Source: Prochlorococcus sp. AG-409-D09
Lineage (GTDB): Bacteria > Cyanobacteriota > Cyanobacteriia > PCC-6307 > Cyanobiaceae
Length of the DNA: 58,873 bases
Direction of reading: 5' to 3'
Assembly: GCA_003215935.1 (NCBI GenBank)
Contig: QCJQ01000006.1
Location: 1 to 58,873 of the forward strand
Shown: in pieces, positions 28,399 to 37,947 of the stretch
Layout: every line of letters starts with the position of its first letter
How positions within the stretch are numbered: the stretch's first letter is position 1
Notes under the pieces: generated by a model
Told to the model about the DNA's origin: nothing
The model's database searches: none
The model's input: the letters and a program-made list of their open reading frames with translations, nothing else
Position numbers and translations under genes: made by a program

Positions 28399-29822
28399 TT
28401 AAAACGATCAATAATTGCATCAGCGAAACCACTGCAACTTACAGGAGTTACTTGAGGTTCTATTAGCCTGGCTAAATCATATGTGACTTTTTTATCAGAA
28501 ATCGCCCTGCTTAACCCTGTGGTTATTAACTCTGCGGCTTCATTCCACCCTAAAAATTCCAACATCATCACTCCACTTAGGATGACTGAGCCTGGATTGA
28601 TTTTATCTAAGCCAGCATGTTTGGGGGCCGTGCCATGTGTTGCCTCGAAGATTGCTGCTTCATCCCCAATGTTTGCTCCAGGTGCCATACCTAGGCCTCC
28701 TACGATTGCAGCGGCAGCATCTGAAATATAGTCTCCGTTTAGATTCAATGTTGCCAGGATTGAATATTCCTGAGGTCTAGTTTGAATTTGTTGAAAAATA
28801 CTATCTGCTATTCGATCATCAACCATTACCATTTCTTTCCATCTACCTTCCCCATGACTCTCTCCTATAGATTCAATAACTGATTGGACTTCATAGCAAA
28901 TTGAGTCTTTTTTATCCTGAGTTAGTGATTGATACCCAGGATCGATTTGCTTAGCATTATTTTCGATACTTAGATTTGGATTTTTCGTAATATTAGAAAG
29001 AATCCAACTTTCTCTTTCAGTAATACATACATTGCGAAATTCACTTTTTGCTAATTCATATCCCCAATCTCTGAAAGCTCCTTCTGTAAATTTCATTATG
29101 TTTCCTTTATGTACCAAAGTTACATGTCTTTTTGCTCCATTTAGCTTAAGAGCATGTTGAATAGCTCTTCTAATGTGTCTTTGACTTCCTTTTTTACTAA
29201 CAGGTTTAATTCCTATTCCAGAACCTATAGGGATTTGTCTATTTTTTAATTTTTGACTAGAAGGAATAACGTTTTGATTTAAGTGATCAATTAGTTTTAA
29301 TCCTTCAATGTCATCAGCTTCCCATTCTATTCCCATATATATATCTTCTGTATTTTCTCTATAAACAATAACGTCAAGATCTTGAGGGTTCTTATGCGGG
29401 CTAGGGGTCCCTGAGTAGTACCTGCAAGGTCGTACGCATGAGTAAAGATCAAATATTTGCCTTAAAGCGACATTTAATGATCTAATCCCTCCTCCAACTG
29501 GAGTTGTTAAAGGCCCTTTGATCGCAATCCCGTATTTTCGAATAGCTTTGAGAGTGTCTTCTGGCAAATATTGATAAGTGCCATACATTTCACAAGCTTC
29601 ATCTCCGGCATAAACTTTGAACCATTCGATTGCTTTTTTGTTGCCATATGCTTTCCTAACAGAACTATCAATTACTTTTTGTGTAGCAGGCCATATGTCA
29701 ACACCTGTACCATCTCCTCTTATGTAAGGGATTATAGGATTATCTGGAACAACAGGGATTCCATCTTTAAAACAGATGGTTTGACCTTTTGCAGGAGGCT
29801 TGAGTTTGTCAAAATTAGCCAT
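28395..29822 (-). CDS. icd: Isocitrate dehydrogenase (NADP+)
   Basis: Turns isocitrate into 2-oxoglutarate, the carbon skeleton for ammonium assimilation in cyanobacteria. 475 residues, the long cyanobacterial type. Substrate loop SLNVALRQIFDLYSCVRP, YRENTEDIYMGIEWEAD, the lysine and metal sites around HKGNIMKFTEGAFRDWGY, and the C-terminal cofactor segment EATHGTAPKHAGLDKINP are all seen. Divergent from ho1 by about 80 bases. Its stop overlaps the convergent DUF1537 gene by the four bases TTAA. Confidence 0.97.
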   Translation of the reverse strand: MANFDKLKPPAKGQTICFKDGIPVVPDNPIIPYIRGDGTGVDIWPATQKVIDSSVRKAYGNKKAIEWFKVYAGDEACEMYGTYQYLPEDTLKAIRKYGIAIKGPLTTPVGGGIRSLNVALRQIFDLYSCVRPCRYYSGTPSPHKNPQDLDVIVYRENTEDIYMGIEWEADDIEGLKLIDHLNQNVIPSSQKLKNRQIPIGSGIGIKPVSKKGSQRHIRRAIQHALKLNGAKRHVTLVHKGNIMKFTEGAFRDWGYELAKSEFRNVCITERESWILSNITKNPNLSIENNAKQIDPGYQSLTQDKKDSICYEVQSVIESIGESHGEGRWKEMVMVDDRIADSIFQQIQTRPQEYSILATLNLNGDYISDAAAAIVGGLGMAPGANIGDEAAIFEATHGTAPKHAGLDKINPGSVILSGVMMLEFLGWNEAAELITTGLSRAISDKKVTYDLARLIEPQVTPVSCSGFADAIIDRFN

Positions 29823-29903
29823 AAAAAACTAATTCACGATTAATTGATCACAATATGAGCCTATGACTTAGTGGTAGGTTTTCTGGTAAATGAATATGAG
29901 CTG

Positions 29904-30611
29904 ATGTCAATCGCCTTATCGAGGCAACTTCGGGAAGGGACCCAAAAGTCTCATACGATGGCTGAAAATACAGGCTTTATCAGTTGCTTCTTGAAAGGAG
30001 TAGTTGATAAATCTTCTTATAGGAATTTATTAGCAGATTTTTATTTCGTATATTCTGCTATGGAAGATGAGATTAAAAGACTTTCTGAAAATAATCATTC
30101 TATTGTTTCGAAAATTGATTTTCATGAACTCTATCGTCGAGAAAAAATTGAGAAAGATTTGTATTTTTACTTTGGTCAGAATTGGTCAACATTATTAAAA
30201 CCTTCAGAACCGGCCCAAGCTTATGTAGATCGGATACATCAAATTTCTAATGAACAGCCTGAGTTGTTAATAGGTCATCATTACAGTAGATATATTGGAG
30301 ATCTTTCAGGTGGACAACTTCTTAAAAAAATCACTCAAAAGGCTATGAACCTATCTGGAGATGATGGTTTAAATTTCTATATATTTGATCAGATTAAGGA
30401 TGAGAAGGCTTTTAAAAATGTATATAGATCTACACTTGATTCCTTACCCATTAGTCCACATATGGCAACTTTGATTGTTGAAGAAGCAAATAAAGCATTT
30501 AAATTTAATATGGATATATTTAATGAATTAGAAGGTAATCTAATCGCAGCAATTGGAAAAATTTTATTTCGTTTTCTAACGCGTAGTTCTAGAAAAGGAA
30601 GTACAGAATAA
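29904..30611 (+). CDS. ho1: Heme oxygenase (biliverdin-forming)
   Basis: Opens heme to biliverdin IXalpha with ferredoxin electrons, the first step to phycobilins. I choose the ATG at 29904 (MSIALSRQLREGTQKSH, 235 residues): a GTG at 29871 adds 11 residues that are not in the family. The proximal heme ligand is H17 in KSHTMAEN and the distal helix is HHYSRYIGDLSGGQLLK. Cytoplasmic. It heads a cluster ho1-pebA-pebB, with 137 bases before pebA that could hold a second promoter. Confidence 0.96.
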   Translation: MSIALSRQLREGTQKSHTMAENTGFISCFLKGVVDKSSYRNLLADFYFVYSAMEDEIKRLSENNHSIVSKIDFHELYRREKIEKDLYFYFGQNWSTLLKPSEPAQAYVDRIHQISNEQPELLIGHHYSRYIGDLSGGQLLKKITQKAMNLSGDDGLNFYIFDQIKDEKAFKNVYRSTLDSLPISPHMATLIVEEANKAFKFNMDIFNELEGNLIAAIGKILFRFLTRSSRKGSTE

Positions 30612-30748
30612 TTTTTCGCATATATGAAACTGTGATTTATTTTTTATTTTCAAGTTTCGAATTTGAATGAGCTGCTAGATAAATCTTCTAGATTTTACTA
30701 ATATGAAAAAGCAGCATATTTTGAACAATTACAAGAAGGCTGTATGTA

Positions 30749-31456
30749 ATGTTTGACCCTTTGTTGGAGGAATTGAATACAAGCCTTCAAGTTCATGGCG
30801 GTGAACAGAGCGATTTGCCTGATATCTTTAAAGAACAGATATCTAAGAATGGGAAAAGTGTTATAAAAAGCTGGTTATGGTCAGTTCCAGGTTTTCGTCG
30901 ATGGAGAGTTACAAGATTAGATGCGGGAAATCATTTGCAGGTTTTGAATTCTGTTGCATATCCTACTTTTAATCATGATCAACCTATTCTTGGCATTGAT
31001 TTGTTGTGGTTTGGGATGAAAAAGAAATTAGTAGCAGTTCTTGATTTCCAGCCTTTGATTCAAGATCAGACTTATTTTGATAAATACTTCAATGGTTTGA
31101 AATTAATAAAGAAATCTTATCCTGAATTCAATGCTGATAAAAATATCGATTTATATGATCCTAAAAAGTATTTTTCACCTTGGGTTCTTTTTTGTAAAGG
31201 AGGTCTAGAGCAGGCTGAAGATATTTTGCCAAAGGTATTCACTTCGTTCCTAACCTCCTATTTATCCTTATATGATGCGAAAAAATCTACAAATTCAATT
31301 TTAGGGAGTAAGGAAGTCGAATTATTACAAGCAGCTTATGATAAATATAGTGCTGAAAGAGATCCTGCTCATGGTCTTTTTTCTGGATTTTTTGGAAGAA
31401 ATTGGTCTGAGAAGTTTTTACAGGATTTTCTATTTCCTTTAAGTAAAGATGGTTAA
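30749..31456 (+). CDS. pebA: 15,16-dihydrobiliverdin:ferredoxin oxidoreductase
   Basis: Reduces biliverdin to 15,16-dihydrobiliverdin with ferredoxin. 235 residues, normal. Family features: WSVPGFRRWRVTRLDAG, PILGIDLLWFGMKKKLVAVLDFQPL, and RDPAHGLFSGFFGRNWSEKFLQDFLF near the end. The tetrapyrrole channels to PebB, encoded 27 bases after the stop. Distinguished from PebB by the order of genes and the KLVAVLDFQPLIQDQTY stretch; a swap of names between the two is possible but unlikely. Confidence 0.94.
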   Translation: MFDPLLEELNTSLQVHGGEQSDLPDIFKEQISKNGKSVIKSWLWSVPGFRRWRVTRLDAGNHLQVLNSVAYPTFNHDQPILGIDLLWFGMKKKLVAVLDFQPLIQDQTYFDKYFNGLKLIKKSYPEFNADKNIDLYDPKKYFSPWVLFCKGGLEQAEDILPKVFTSFLTSYLSLYDAKKSTNSILGSKEVELLQAAYDKYSAERDPAHGLFSGFFGRNWSEKFLQDFLFPLSKDG

Positions 31457-31483
31457 TGTCTATAACAAGTCAAATTTTAATTT

Positions 31484-32269
31484 ATGAATAACTCTCGAGT
31501 TAGTAGCTTAGATCCGGTACATATTGATAACTGGAAGTGGTCTGAATTTTTGGAATATACAATTGAAGCATTATCAAACTTTAAACTAAATCAAATAGAA
31601 TTTGATAATAAATTTCTAGAAAATAGATCTTACATTGGATCAAAATTAAATCCTATAGAGGTTCAAAATAATACATGGGCATGTAAAACCGAAAAAATTA
31701 AACTTTTTAGAGCGGCCTGCCTCCATGCACAAAATATTGCTTCTGTTTTTAATTTGTTAGCTGTACCTGATTGCTTTTTTGACTTACCTTTTTTTGGCGC
31801 AGATTTTGTTACTTTGCCTAATGGTTACCTAATTGCATTGGATTTGCAGCCAGCTTTGAAAGATGATTCAAAACATACTGACAAAGTATGGGATAAACTT
31901 TTAAAAATACATGAACATTGGCAGCCTTTGTTACCTAATGGAGGTGACATTCCTAAGGAGGCTCAGAAATACTTTTCTCCTGGTTTTTTATGGACTCGAC
32001 TACCATTAGGAGATGAAGGGGAAAAATTAATTTCTAATGTTATTAAACCTGCTTATTGTGAGTATTTATCATTATTTTTGGAATTATTACTCAAATCAGA
32101 GAAGGTAAATGAAATACGAGCTCGTAAGATTTTCTTAGGTCAGAAATCTTACATGGAATACCGTAAAGAGAAAGATCCGGCTAGAGGTCTTTTAAATAAA
32201 TTCTTTGGTCAAGATTGGACAGATTCTTATATCGAAGATGTTTTGTTTGATTTGACATTAAATAATTAA
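31484..32269 (+). CDS. pebB: Phycoerythrobilin:ferredoxin oxidoreductase
   Basis: Completes the two-step reduction to phycoerythrobilin. 261 residues. Recognised by FFGADFVTLPNGYLIALDLQP, the segment YFSPGFLWTRLPLGDE and the C-terminal KDPARGLLNKFFGQDWTDSYIEDVLF, the same fold as PebA. The product feeds the phycoerythrin remaining in Prochlorococcus. Follows pebA closely and is followed by a phosphatase gene 28 bases later. Confidence 0.94.
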   Translation: MNNSRVSSLDPVHIDNWKWSEFLEYTIEALSNFKLNQIEFDNKFLENRSYIGSKLNPIEVQNNTWACKTEKIKLFRAACLHAQNIASVFNLLAVPDCFFDLPFFGADFVTLPNGYLIALDLQPALKDDSKHTDKVWDKLLKIHEHWQPLLPNGGDIPKEAQKYFSPGFLWTRLPLGDEGEKLISNVIKPAYCEYLSLFLELLLKSEKVNEIRARKIFLGQKSYMEYRKEKDPARGLLNKFFGQDWTDSYIEDVLFDLTLNN

Positions 32270-32297
32270 ATAGATTTGATAGAATTGAATAATACTT

Positions 32298-32783
32298 TTG
32301 GGTGAAATATTTATTTTGAAAAAAAGGATTTTATTTGTCTGCTTAGGCAATATTTGTCGGTCTCCAGCAGCTGAAGCTGTTTTCTTGAAGCAAGTTAAAG
32401 ATCTCGGGATAGAGGATTTGTATGATGTCGATTCTGCTGGCACAGGAGGTTGGCATGTTGGTCATATGGCAGATGCCAGGATGAGAAAGGCTGCTTTGGA
32501 AAGAGGGATAGAGATTAATAGTAGAGCTAGGGAAATTGACCAAACAGATTTTGATAATTTTGATTTAATTCTTACGATGGATAATGACAATCTCTCTGTT
32601 GTTAAAGACTTACTTTTAAAAAGTAAAAAAAAATCAAATGTAATAATCAAACCATTGCTTAGTTTTCATCAAAATAATAAATTTTCAGAGGTTCCTGACC
32701 CTTACTATGGAGGAGAAAATGGATTTAAAGAAGTTTTAGATTTATTAGAAGAGGCAATTAATAATTTGATTAAAAGTTATTAA
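32298..32783 (+). CDS. Low-molecular-weight protein tyrosine phosphatase family
   Basis: The 161-residue protein has the P-loop CLGNICRSPAAEAVF (CX5R-S) near the N-terminus and the general-acid aspartate in VPDPYYGGENGFKEVLDLL, so it should hydrolyse phosphotyrosine or a similar phosphate. Start is uncertain: TTG at 32298, or TTG at 32316, which would begin LKKRILFVCLGN and fits the fold better. It may be the last gene of the peb cluster; no function in pigment synthesis is implied. The stop shares TTAA with the convergent panC-cmk gene. Confidence 0.85.
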   Translation: MGEIFILKKRILFVCLGNICRSPAAEAVFLKQVKDLGIEDLYDVDSAGTGGWHVGHMADARMRKAALERGIEINSRAREIDQTDFDNFDLILTMDNDNLSVVKDLLLKSKKKSNVIIKPLLSFHQNNKFSEVPDPYYGGENGFKEVLDLLEEAINNLIKSY

Positions 32784-34330
32784 TTCGTTGGAGTTCTCCA
32801 TACCTCTTCGGGTATATTTAATCTGAATAAATAAATTAACTTTTCTATAACTTCTTCTATACTTAGGTTGTCAGTTGTTACTTTATAAGCATCTTCAGCT
32901 TGAATTAACGGGGCAATTTCTCTATTGCTATCTTTTTTGTCTCTAGCATTAATTTCTTTTTCTAATTCAATTAAACTAGGAATACTATAACCTCGATCTT
33001 TTAAGTCTTTCCTTCTTCTTTTTGCGCGTTCTTTTGCGCTTGCAGTTAGAAATATTTTTAATTCTGCATCAGGAAATACAGTTGTACCAATATCTCGTCC
33101 TTCTGCAACTAGACCACCATCAATTCCCAATAGTTTTTGTTGTTTAGTTAAGCAATCTCGAACAGATTTTTGAGCAGCAATATTAGATACTAGAGCATTA
33201 ATCTCAGGAGATCTAATTTCATTTGTGATGTTTGTATTATTGATGGAAACTATTTGCTTTTTATTTTCATCAAGCTCAAGTTTAATTTTGATATTATTTA
33301 ATATAGGCAACATTTTCTTGTCATCTTTATAATCAATTTTTTCTTTTTTAATGAACCATGTTACAGCTCTATACATTGCCCCTGTGTCGAGATAAATAAG
33401 ACCAAGCTTCTCAGCAAATATTTTTGTGACTGTGCTTTTCCCTGCACCAGCAGGTCCATCAATAGCAACAATTGGTTTGCGAGTCATTAGGAATGCGTGA
33501 TCAATAAGTCGTGTTTTTCCACATGAGACAGCAGCTGCTAATAAGCAGAGCTTCTTTTTTTCTTTGATTGGATGTAAGGATTTTAAGTCAACTTGTTCAA
33601 TATATTCAACTTCTAAATTGTTTTGATTTAGATGATATCTAATTTCTTCAATATCTAATGATTTTCCTTTCTTATAATCATTTGACGCTTTTTTTAAAAT
33701 TTTGGGCAATACTAAGGCTCTTTCCCTTTCTACTTTATTTAGATAATTGTTCCTAGAGCTATAAGCTAGTCCATCAATATCTCTATATGTAGGAACTGTT
33801 TTAATAGATACGGGTAATGCTAAATCGTCAATGAGATTTCTTAAGATAACCATTTGCTGCCAATCTTTCTCTCCAAGTATTAATGCTTTTGGTTGTACAA
33901 GTTTTAGTAGATGTATTACTACAGTTGCTACACCATCAAAATGGTTTTTTCGTTTTGCGCCACAAAGATATTTTTTTAGATGATTGGGTACTTTGATTTG
34001 AAAATGAGTATCTGCCCCCCCTGGGAAAATATCTGTGAATGATGGAGTCCACATAGCATCCGCTCCATTTTCATATGCAAGCTTTGAATCAGCATTTAAT
34101 GTGCGCGGGTATTTTTGAAAATCTTCGTCAGGTTCAAATTGAAGTGGGTTAACAAAGACACTTACTAAAACAATTTGCCCTTTTCTTTTAATATTATTTC
34201 TCGCACATTTTATTAGTTCGCCATGACCTGGGTGTAATCCCCCCATGGTTGGAACAAAATGAATCTCACCATTTTGTTTTTCCCTCCATACTTTGAGTTC
34301 TTGCTGACTTTTGAGAATGGGAAATTTCAC
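32780..34330 (-). CDS. panC-cmk: Bifunctional pantoate-beta-alanine ligase / cytidylate kinase
   Basis: A fusion, usual in cyanobacteria. The N-terminal PanC part (about 1-280) shows VPTMGGLHPGHGELIK, VSVFVNPLQFEPDEDF, NHFDGVATVVIHLLK, LGEKDWQQMVILRN and AYSSRNNYL, and makes pantothenate. The C-terminal Cmk part opens with VAIDGPAGAGKSTVTKIFAE (Walker A) and has YLDTGAMYRAVTWF, GRDIGTTVFPDAELKIFLTA and RAKRRRKDLK. 516 residues. The start is GTG at 34330. Cytoplasmic; joining coenzyme A and CDP synthesis has no known mechanistic link. Confidence 0.95.
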   Translation of the reverse strand: MKFPILKSQQELKVWREKQNGEIHFVPTMGGLHPGHGELIKCARNNIKRKGQIVLVSVFVNPLQFEPDEDFQKYPRTLNADSKLAYENGADAMWTPSFTDIFPGGADTHFQIKVPNHLKKYLCGAKRKNHFDGVATVVIHLLKLVQPKALILGEKDWQQMVILRNLIDDLALPVSIKTVPTYRDIDGLAYSSRNNYLNKVERERALVLPKILKKASNDYKKGKSLDIEEIRYHLNQNNLEVEYIEQVDLKSLHPIKEKKKLCLLAAAVSCGKTRLIDHAFLMTRKPIVAIDGPAGAGKSTVTKIFAEKLGLIYLDTGAMYRAVTWFIKKEKIDYKDDKKMLPILNNIKIKLELDENKKQIVSINNTNITNEIRSPEINALVSNIAAQKSVRDCLTKQQKLLGIDGGLVAEGRDIGTTVFPDAELKIFLTASAKERAKRRRKDLKDRGYSIPSLIELEKEINARDKKDSNREIAPLIQAEDAYKVTTDNLSIEEVIEKLIYLFRLNIPEEVWRTPTN

Positions 34331-34462
34331 GTTTTTAAAGAATGTTCATTTGTTAGGTGTTTATTGAGATATCTTTAACTCTCATTGATCTAAATGAATA
34401 TTTGGTGCAAATTATGTGATGTTGAATAGAAACTTATGGAATTCATAGGGTGATTTAAGGCT

Positions 34463-35500
34463 ATGGATTACAAAACCTCTGGTGTGGATGTTGAGGCTGG
34501 AAGAGCCTTTGTAGATCAAATTAAATCAAGTGTTGAAGGGACTCATAGTTCAGAGGTGATAGGAGGCATTGGTGGATTTGGTGGATGCATGCGTCTTCCA
34601 ACAGGAATGAAGAAACCAGTTCTTGTTGCCGGTACTGACGGCGTGGGGACAAAACTAGAGTTAGCACAGCAATACGATTTTCATTTTGGTGTAGGTATTG
34701 ATTTGGTTGCTATGTGTGCGAATGATGTAATAACCAATGGAGCTGAACCTATATTTTTTCTTGATTACATAGCAACTGGATCTTTAAACCCAGAAGCGTT
34801 AGTTCAGGTAGTTGATGGTATCTCTTTTGGATGTAAACAATCTGGCTGCGCTCTTTTGGGAGGAGAAACTGCAGAAATGCCAGGTTTTTATAAGAAAGGT
34901 CAATACGATCTAGCTGGCTTTTGTGTGGCGATAGTAGAAGAAGATAATCTGATTAATTTAAAAAGAGTTAGACCAGGAGATCAAATTATTGCTGTTGCTA
35001 GTAATGGGCTTCATAGTAATGGTTTTAGTTTAGCCAGAAAAGTTTTAGCTATAACTGGCTCTACTCATAAAACATTCATTGATAATTCTAAAACTCCTTT
35101 GATTGAAACATTAATGCGACCTACTGCTCTTTATGCTCAACTCGTTATGACTATTTTAAAAAATAAAATTAGTGTTCATGGGATGGCTCATATAACAGGA
35201 GGAGGCTTGCCTGAAAATCTACCAAGATGTTTACCTCCTGGACTTACTGCATTTATAGATACAAAAAGCTGGATACCCCCTCAAATATTTCAATGGCTCC
35301 AACGTTCAGGAGATATACCTGAAATTGATTTATGGAATACATTTAATTTAGGCGTCGGTTTTTGCTTAGTTGTTGATCCTGAACATAGTGACGCTTCTAT
35401 AGAAATATGTGCAGAAAATGGTTTTAATTCATGGATATTGGGTCAAGTGCAAGAGATCTCTTCAAATACTGGAACTGGTTTAAGGGGATTGCCTTATTAA
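34463..35500 (+). CDS. purM: Phosphoribosylformylglycinamidine cyclo-ligase
   Basis: Makes aminoimidazole ribotide, the common precursor of purines and of the thiamine pyrimidine made by ThiC. 345 residues, normal. Family markers: [24 protein letters not shown]-type segment ([14 protein letters not shown]), [57 protein letters not shown] and [14 protein letters not shown]. Divergent from panC-cmk; 132 bases lie between the starts. Confidence 0.97.
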   Translation: MDYKTSGVDVEAGRAFVDQIKSSVEGTHSSEVIGGIGGFGGCMRLPTGMKKPVLVAGTDGVGTKLELAQQYDFHFGVGIDLVAMCANDVITNGAEPIFFLDYIATGSLNPEALVQVVDGISFGCKQSGCALLGGETAEMPGFYKKGQYDLAGFCVAIVEEDNLINLKRVRPGDQIIAVASNGLHSNGFSLARKVLAITGSTHKTFIDNSKTPLIETLMRPTALYAQLVMTILKNKISVHGMAHITGGGLPENLPRCLPPGLTAFIDTKSWIPPQIFQWLQRSGDIPEIDLWNTFNLGVGFCLVVDPEHSDASIEICAENGFNSWILGQVQEISSNTGTGLRGLPY

Positions 35501-35648
35501 TTAATTTGAAATTGCTTTTAAATGATTACATCTGATTCCAAAGAGAATTATCTTTATCTATTATTTTTTGAAGAAATCTAGTAAAATTTCAAAAAACGCA
35601 AGCCGAATATTTTTTCGGAAGCTGCGAAGTTAGATCTTACTTAGTGCG

Positions 35649-36269
35649 ATGCCTTTTGAAAATCAACAGCGGCTTACCCGTAGGAGAAGTTCTGCAGGTC
35701 CTACTCCGCCAAGAAGACCACTCCCTGGCTCACCAGATGTAAATAATAGACAAGGTCCTAGACCAACTTTCCTTACATTGCGTGATCACGGAAAAGTTTA
35801 TGTAGCTGATTTGCCGAATTTGTCAGATGGGCAATTAGCACACATAGGAAAGGAGGCTGACGAAGTTTTGAATAGTCTTGAGAAAAGAATTAATGATCTT
35901 GAGCAAGAAGCAGTTAATGGTCAAAGAGATAATGACACCTTAATTAAAGCTTCTACTAAGCATGAAGTTACTCTTCGTTTTATTAGAGCAATTCAAGATG
36001 AACAAGAACATAGAAGGAATAATCCTGCTTTAAAAGATGCTGCATCGGAATCACTTCCATTGACATTTCTAGAAATTGCTAGACATCGATTACCTGGAGC
36101 TACTTTTGATTCATTGTTACGAGAAGCGTTAGAAGCCTGTGCTCAGGAAGATAAACAACCAGAAGATATTCCTCCTGAAACTTCTAATAGTCAACCAATT
36201 CCCCCACCTAAGGTTATTAATCTGCCATCTTCTAATAATATGAAAGTAATAGTTAGTACAGATAAATAG
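35649..36269 (+). CDS. Hypothetical protein (206 aa), disordered ends and helical core
   Basis: Not recognised. Residues 1-45 are proline/arginine-rich and probably disordered (SSAGPTPPRRPLPGSP); a core (about 50-170) contains FLTLRDHGKVYVADLPNLSDGQ, a charged coiled-coil-like run VLNSLEKRINDLEQEA and HEVTLRFIRAIQDEQEHRR; the last 40 are again proline-rich. Cytoplasmic. It probably exists in other marine picocyanobacteria as a conserved hypothetical, but I cannot test that. Preceded by a 148-base gap after purM, followed by a convergent reductase gene. Confidence 0.65.
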   Translation: MPFENQQRLTRRRSSAGPTPPRRPLPGSPDVNNRQGPRPTFLTLRDHGKVYVADLPNLSDGQLAHIGKEADEVLNSLEKRINDLEQEAVNGQRDNDTLIKASTKHEVTLRFIRAIQDEQEHRRNNPALKDAASESLPLTFLEIARHRLPGATFDSLLREALEACAQEDKQPEDIPPETSNSQPIPPPKVINLPSSNNMKVIVSTDK

Positions 36270-36298
36270 GAGATATATAGAAATATAATAAAGTAAAT

Positions 36299-37258
36299 TT
36301 ATTCACTCATAAAAGGGTTACCGGGCATATAAGTATTATTTTCATGTCTTGTTTTATCTAGATATTCTTTTTCATTTTTACTTAGCTTCCATTTGCTAGC
36401 TAAAATGGCTTCTTTTGCTTGAAAAACAGTTCTCATCCCTACTATTGGAGAGGCTCCATTCGCTCTACACCAATTGAGTGCTACTTGTGCTTGTGAAACT
36501 TTTCGATCACGTCCAATATTGAATAATGCTTCTCTAATAAGAGTGGTTTTTGGAAGCAATCTTTCAAATAATTTTTTTCTTAAAATCCCTGAGGGATAAG
36601 AATACTTGTTGGGAGGAATAGTAAGGATTCCTAACGCTAATGGGCTATAAGCTAAAAGATCAATATTTAGTTCTTTGCACGTTTCTTTGATGATTATTTC
36701 TTTTTTAGGTTCAGGAGAAAGTAAAGACATTTGTATTTGTAGACTTTTAATTTGAATGCCGCGATCTTTCAGTCTTGCTTGCATCCATCTCAATCTTTTT
36801 GGTCCTGTATTAGAGATTCCTATTTCTGGAATGCAGTTTGCTTTATAAATATCAGCAAGCCCATCAATTAATTGTGCTTCTTGCCAAGGTGCATATTTTG
36901 CTGTACTCCAATGAAGTTGTATGCGGTGGATATTTCCTTTTAGTCTATTGTTGCTTGCTTCAAAAGCTTTTTTGAAACCATTGCGCCCTACTCTCCAAGG
37001 GAAGGGTGCAAGTTTTGTTGCTATTCTAAGTTTCTTTTTTTTGTCACTTTGAATATTTTCTATGAAATTCCCTAAAAGCTTCTCACTTCTTCCAGTGTGG
37101 TTACCTATTCCATATGAATCTGCAGTATCAATAAGTGTTAACCCACCATTAATCGCCTGTAAAAAAGTTTTTTCTAATTGATAATCATCTCTTTGGGAGT
37201 CATAATCCCAAACAAGTTTATTTCCCCATGCCCAGGTCCCAAAGCAAATTTCAGTCAA
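36299..37258 (-). CDS. Aldo/keto reductase
   Basis: NADPH-dependent oxidoreductase of the AKR fold, substrate unknown. 319 residues. The Asp-Tyr pair is in LIDTADSYGIG, the catalytic lysine in RIATKLAPFPW, the histidine in IQLHWST; EIGISNTGPKRL, AYSPLALGIL and VSQAQVALNWCRANGASPIVGMRT follow as in the family. Starts with TTG at 37258. It is at the left edge of the accessory region and looks core-like by composition. Confidence 0.88.
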   Translation of the reverse strand: MTEICFGTWAWGNKLVWDYDSQRDDYQLEKTFLQAINGGLTLIDTADSYGIGNHTGRSEKLLGNFIENIQSDKKKKLRIATKLAPFPWRVGRNGFKKAFEASNNRLKGNIHRIQLHWSTAKYAPWQEAQLIDGLADIYKANCIPEIGISNTGPKRLRWMQARLKDRGIQIKSLQIQMSLLSPEPKKEIIIKETCKELNIDLLAYSPLALGILTIPPNKYSYPSGILRKKLFERLLPKTTLIREALFNIGRDRKVSQAQVALNWCRANGASPIVGMRTVFQAKEAILASKWKLSKNEKEYLDKTRHENNTYMPGNPFMSE

Positions 37259-37317
37259 TTTTTTTTCTATCTCTAAAAAACATTTGATTTAATTACGACC
37301 TTTAACATTCTAATTAT

Positions 37318-37488
37318 ATGTCTTCCTCATCGTCTGATAGTCAATTGCATAAATCTTTAAAAGTTTCTTGTGATGCATCCCAGGAGTATAATAAAGAAAT
37401 TGAAAAAGTCTTATGTAAGCATTGCTTCAGAACAGCCAATAATGGTAAAAAATGTATCGGGAAGTGTGTTGCAGATAGTGAATATTAA
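37318..37488 (+). CDS. Small cysteine-rich protein (56 aa), zinc-finger-like
   Basis: An ATG-started frame of 56 codons that ends at TAA 37486-37488. It begins with a serine run (SSSSSDSQ) and its C-terminal half has the pattern CKHC-x9-CIGKC (C33, C36, C46, C50), a likely zinc site, then VADSEY. The Ser-rich start and the CKHCxR...CxGxCVAD tail resemble a group of tiny picocyanobacterial hypothetical proteins that I have a memory of but cannot verify. Divergent from the aldo/keto reductase by 59 bases. Function unknown. Confidence 0.6.
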   Translation: MSSSSSDSQLHKSLKVSCDASQEYNKEIEKVLCKHCFRTANNGKKCIGKCVADSEY

Positions 37489-37515
37489 TTTTTATAATTT
37501 ATATATTTAATATTT

Positions 37516-37947
37516 TTATTCAAGCATATCAATAAGACCTTCTGTTATATACCTTGACATTTTTATGGTATGTTTGTTTATTTCTCTTGGTGATTTACCC
37601 CACTTTTGTGAAATTTTCTTTGCAATATTATTATCTTTAGTAAATCGAATCATTTGTTTTGCTAAATATTGTGGAAGTTCACTCTCTTGATTTTCAGAAA
37701 GATTGCTCCATTCTTCCTTTGATAGATTTCCTATCACTTTAAGATCTTTTTGATTGGTATATTTATATATTTCATTGACTCCAATAAATAAAAATAATTG
37801 TCCCAATTCATGCAGATAGCTTGGTGCATCTTCCCCTTCTTTGTATTTATTGAGCTCTATTTCTAGAATTTCTTTTTTCTCATCACTCCCTTCTTTTATT
37901 GCATTAAGCAATTTATAAAATGAGCTGAATTCAACTGGAGTTTCCAC
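37516..37947 (-). CDS. Unknown 143-aa protein, paralogue of 38454-38885
   Basis: Unknown family. All-helical, charged, soluble. It shares its layout and many positions with the protein 0.5 kb away: PVEFSSFYKLLNAIKEG vs PVEFGEFYKLLKAARDG, HELGQLFLFIGVNEIYKYT vs DELGQIFCHHGVMELYDYT, LPQYLAKQMIRF vs LPEYMLKSMIKH, and IAKKISQKWGKS vs LSQKISKKWETT, then RYITEGLIDMLE vs KYVAEGIIELVY. Both are 143 long. No catalytic motif or metal site is evident. Codon use is AT-rich like the island. Confidence 0.7.
   Translation of the reverse strand: METPVEFSSFYKLLNAIKEGSDEKKEILEIELNKYKEGEDAPSYLHELGQLFLFIGVNEIYKYTNQKDLKVIGNLSKEEWSNLSENQESELPQYLAKQMIRFTKDNNIAKKISQKWGKSPREINKHTIKMSRYITEGLIDMLE

Noticed and set aside
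29871-29903. GTG start for heme oxygenase
   Set aside because: The 11 extra residues are not in the family, whose N-terminus is at the ATG 29904.
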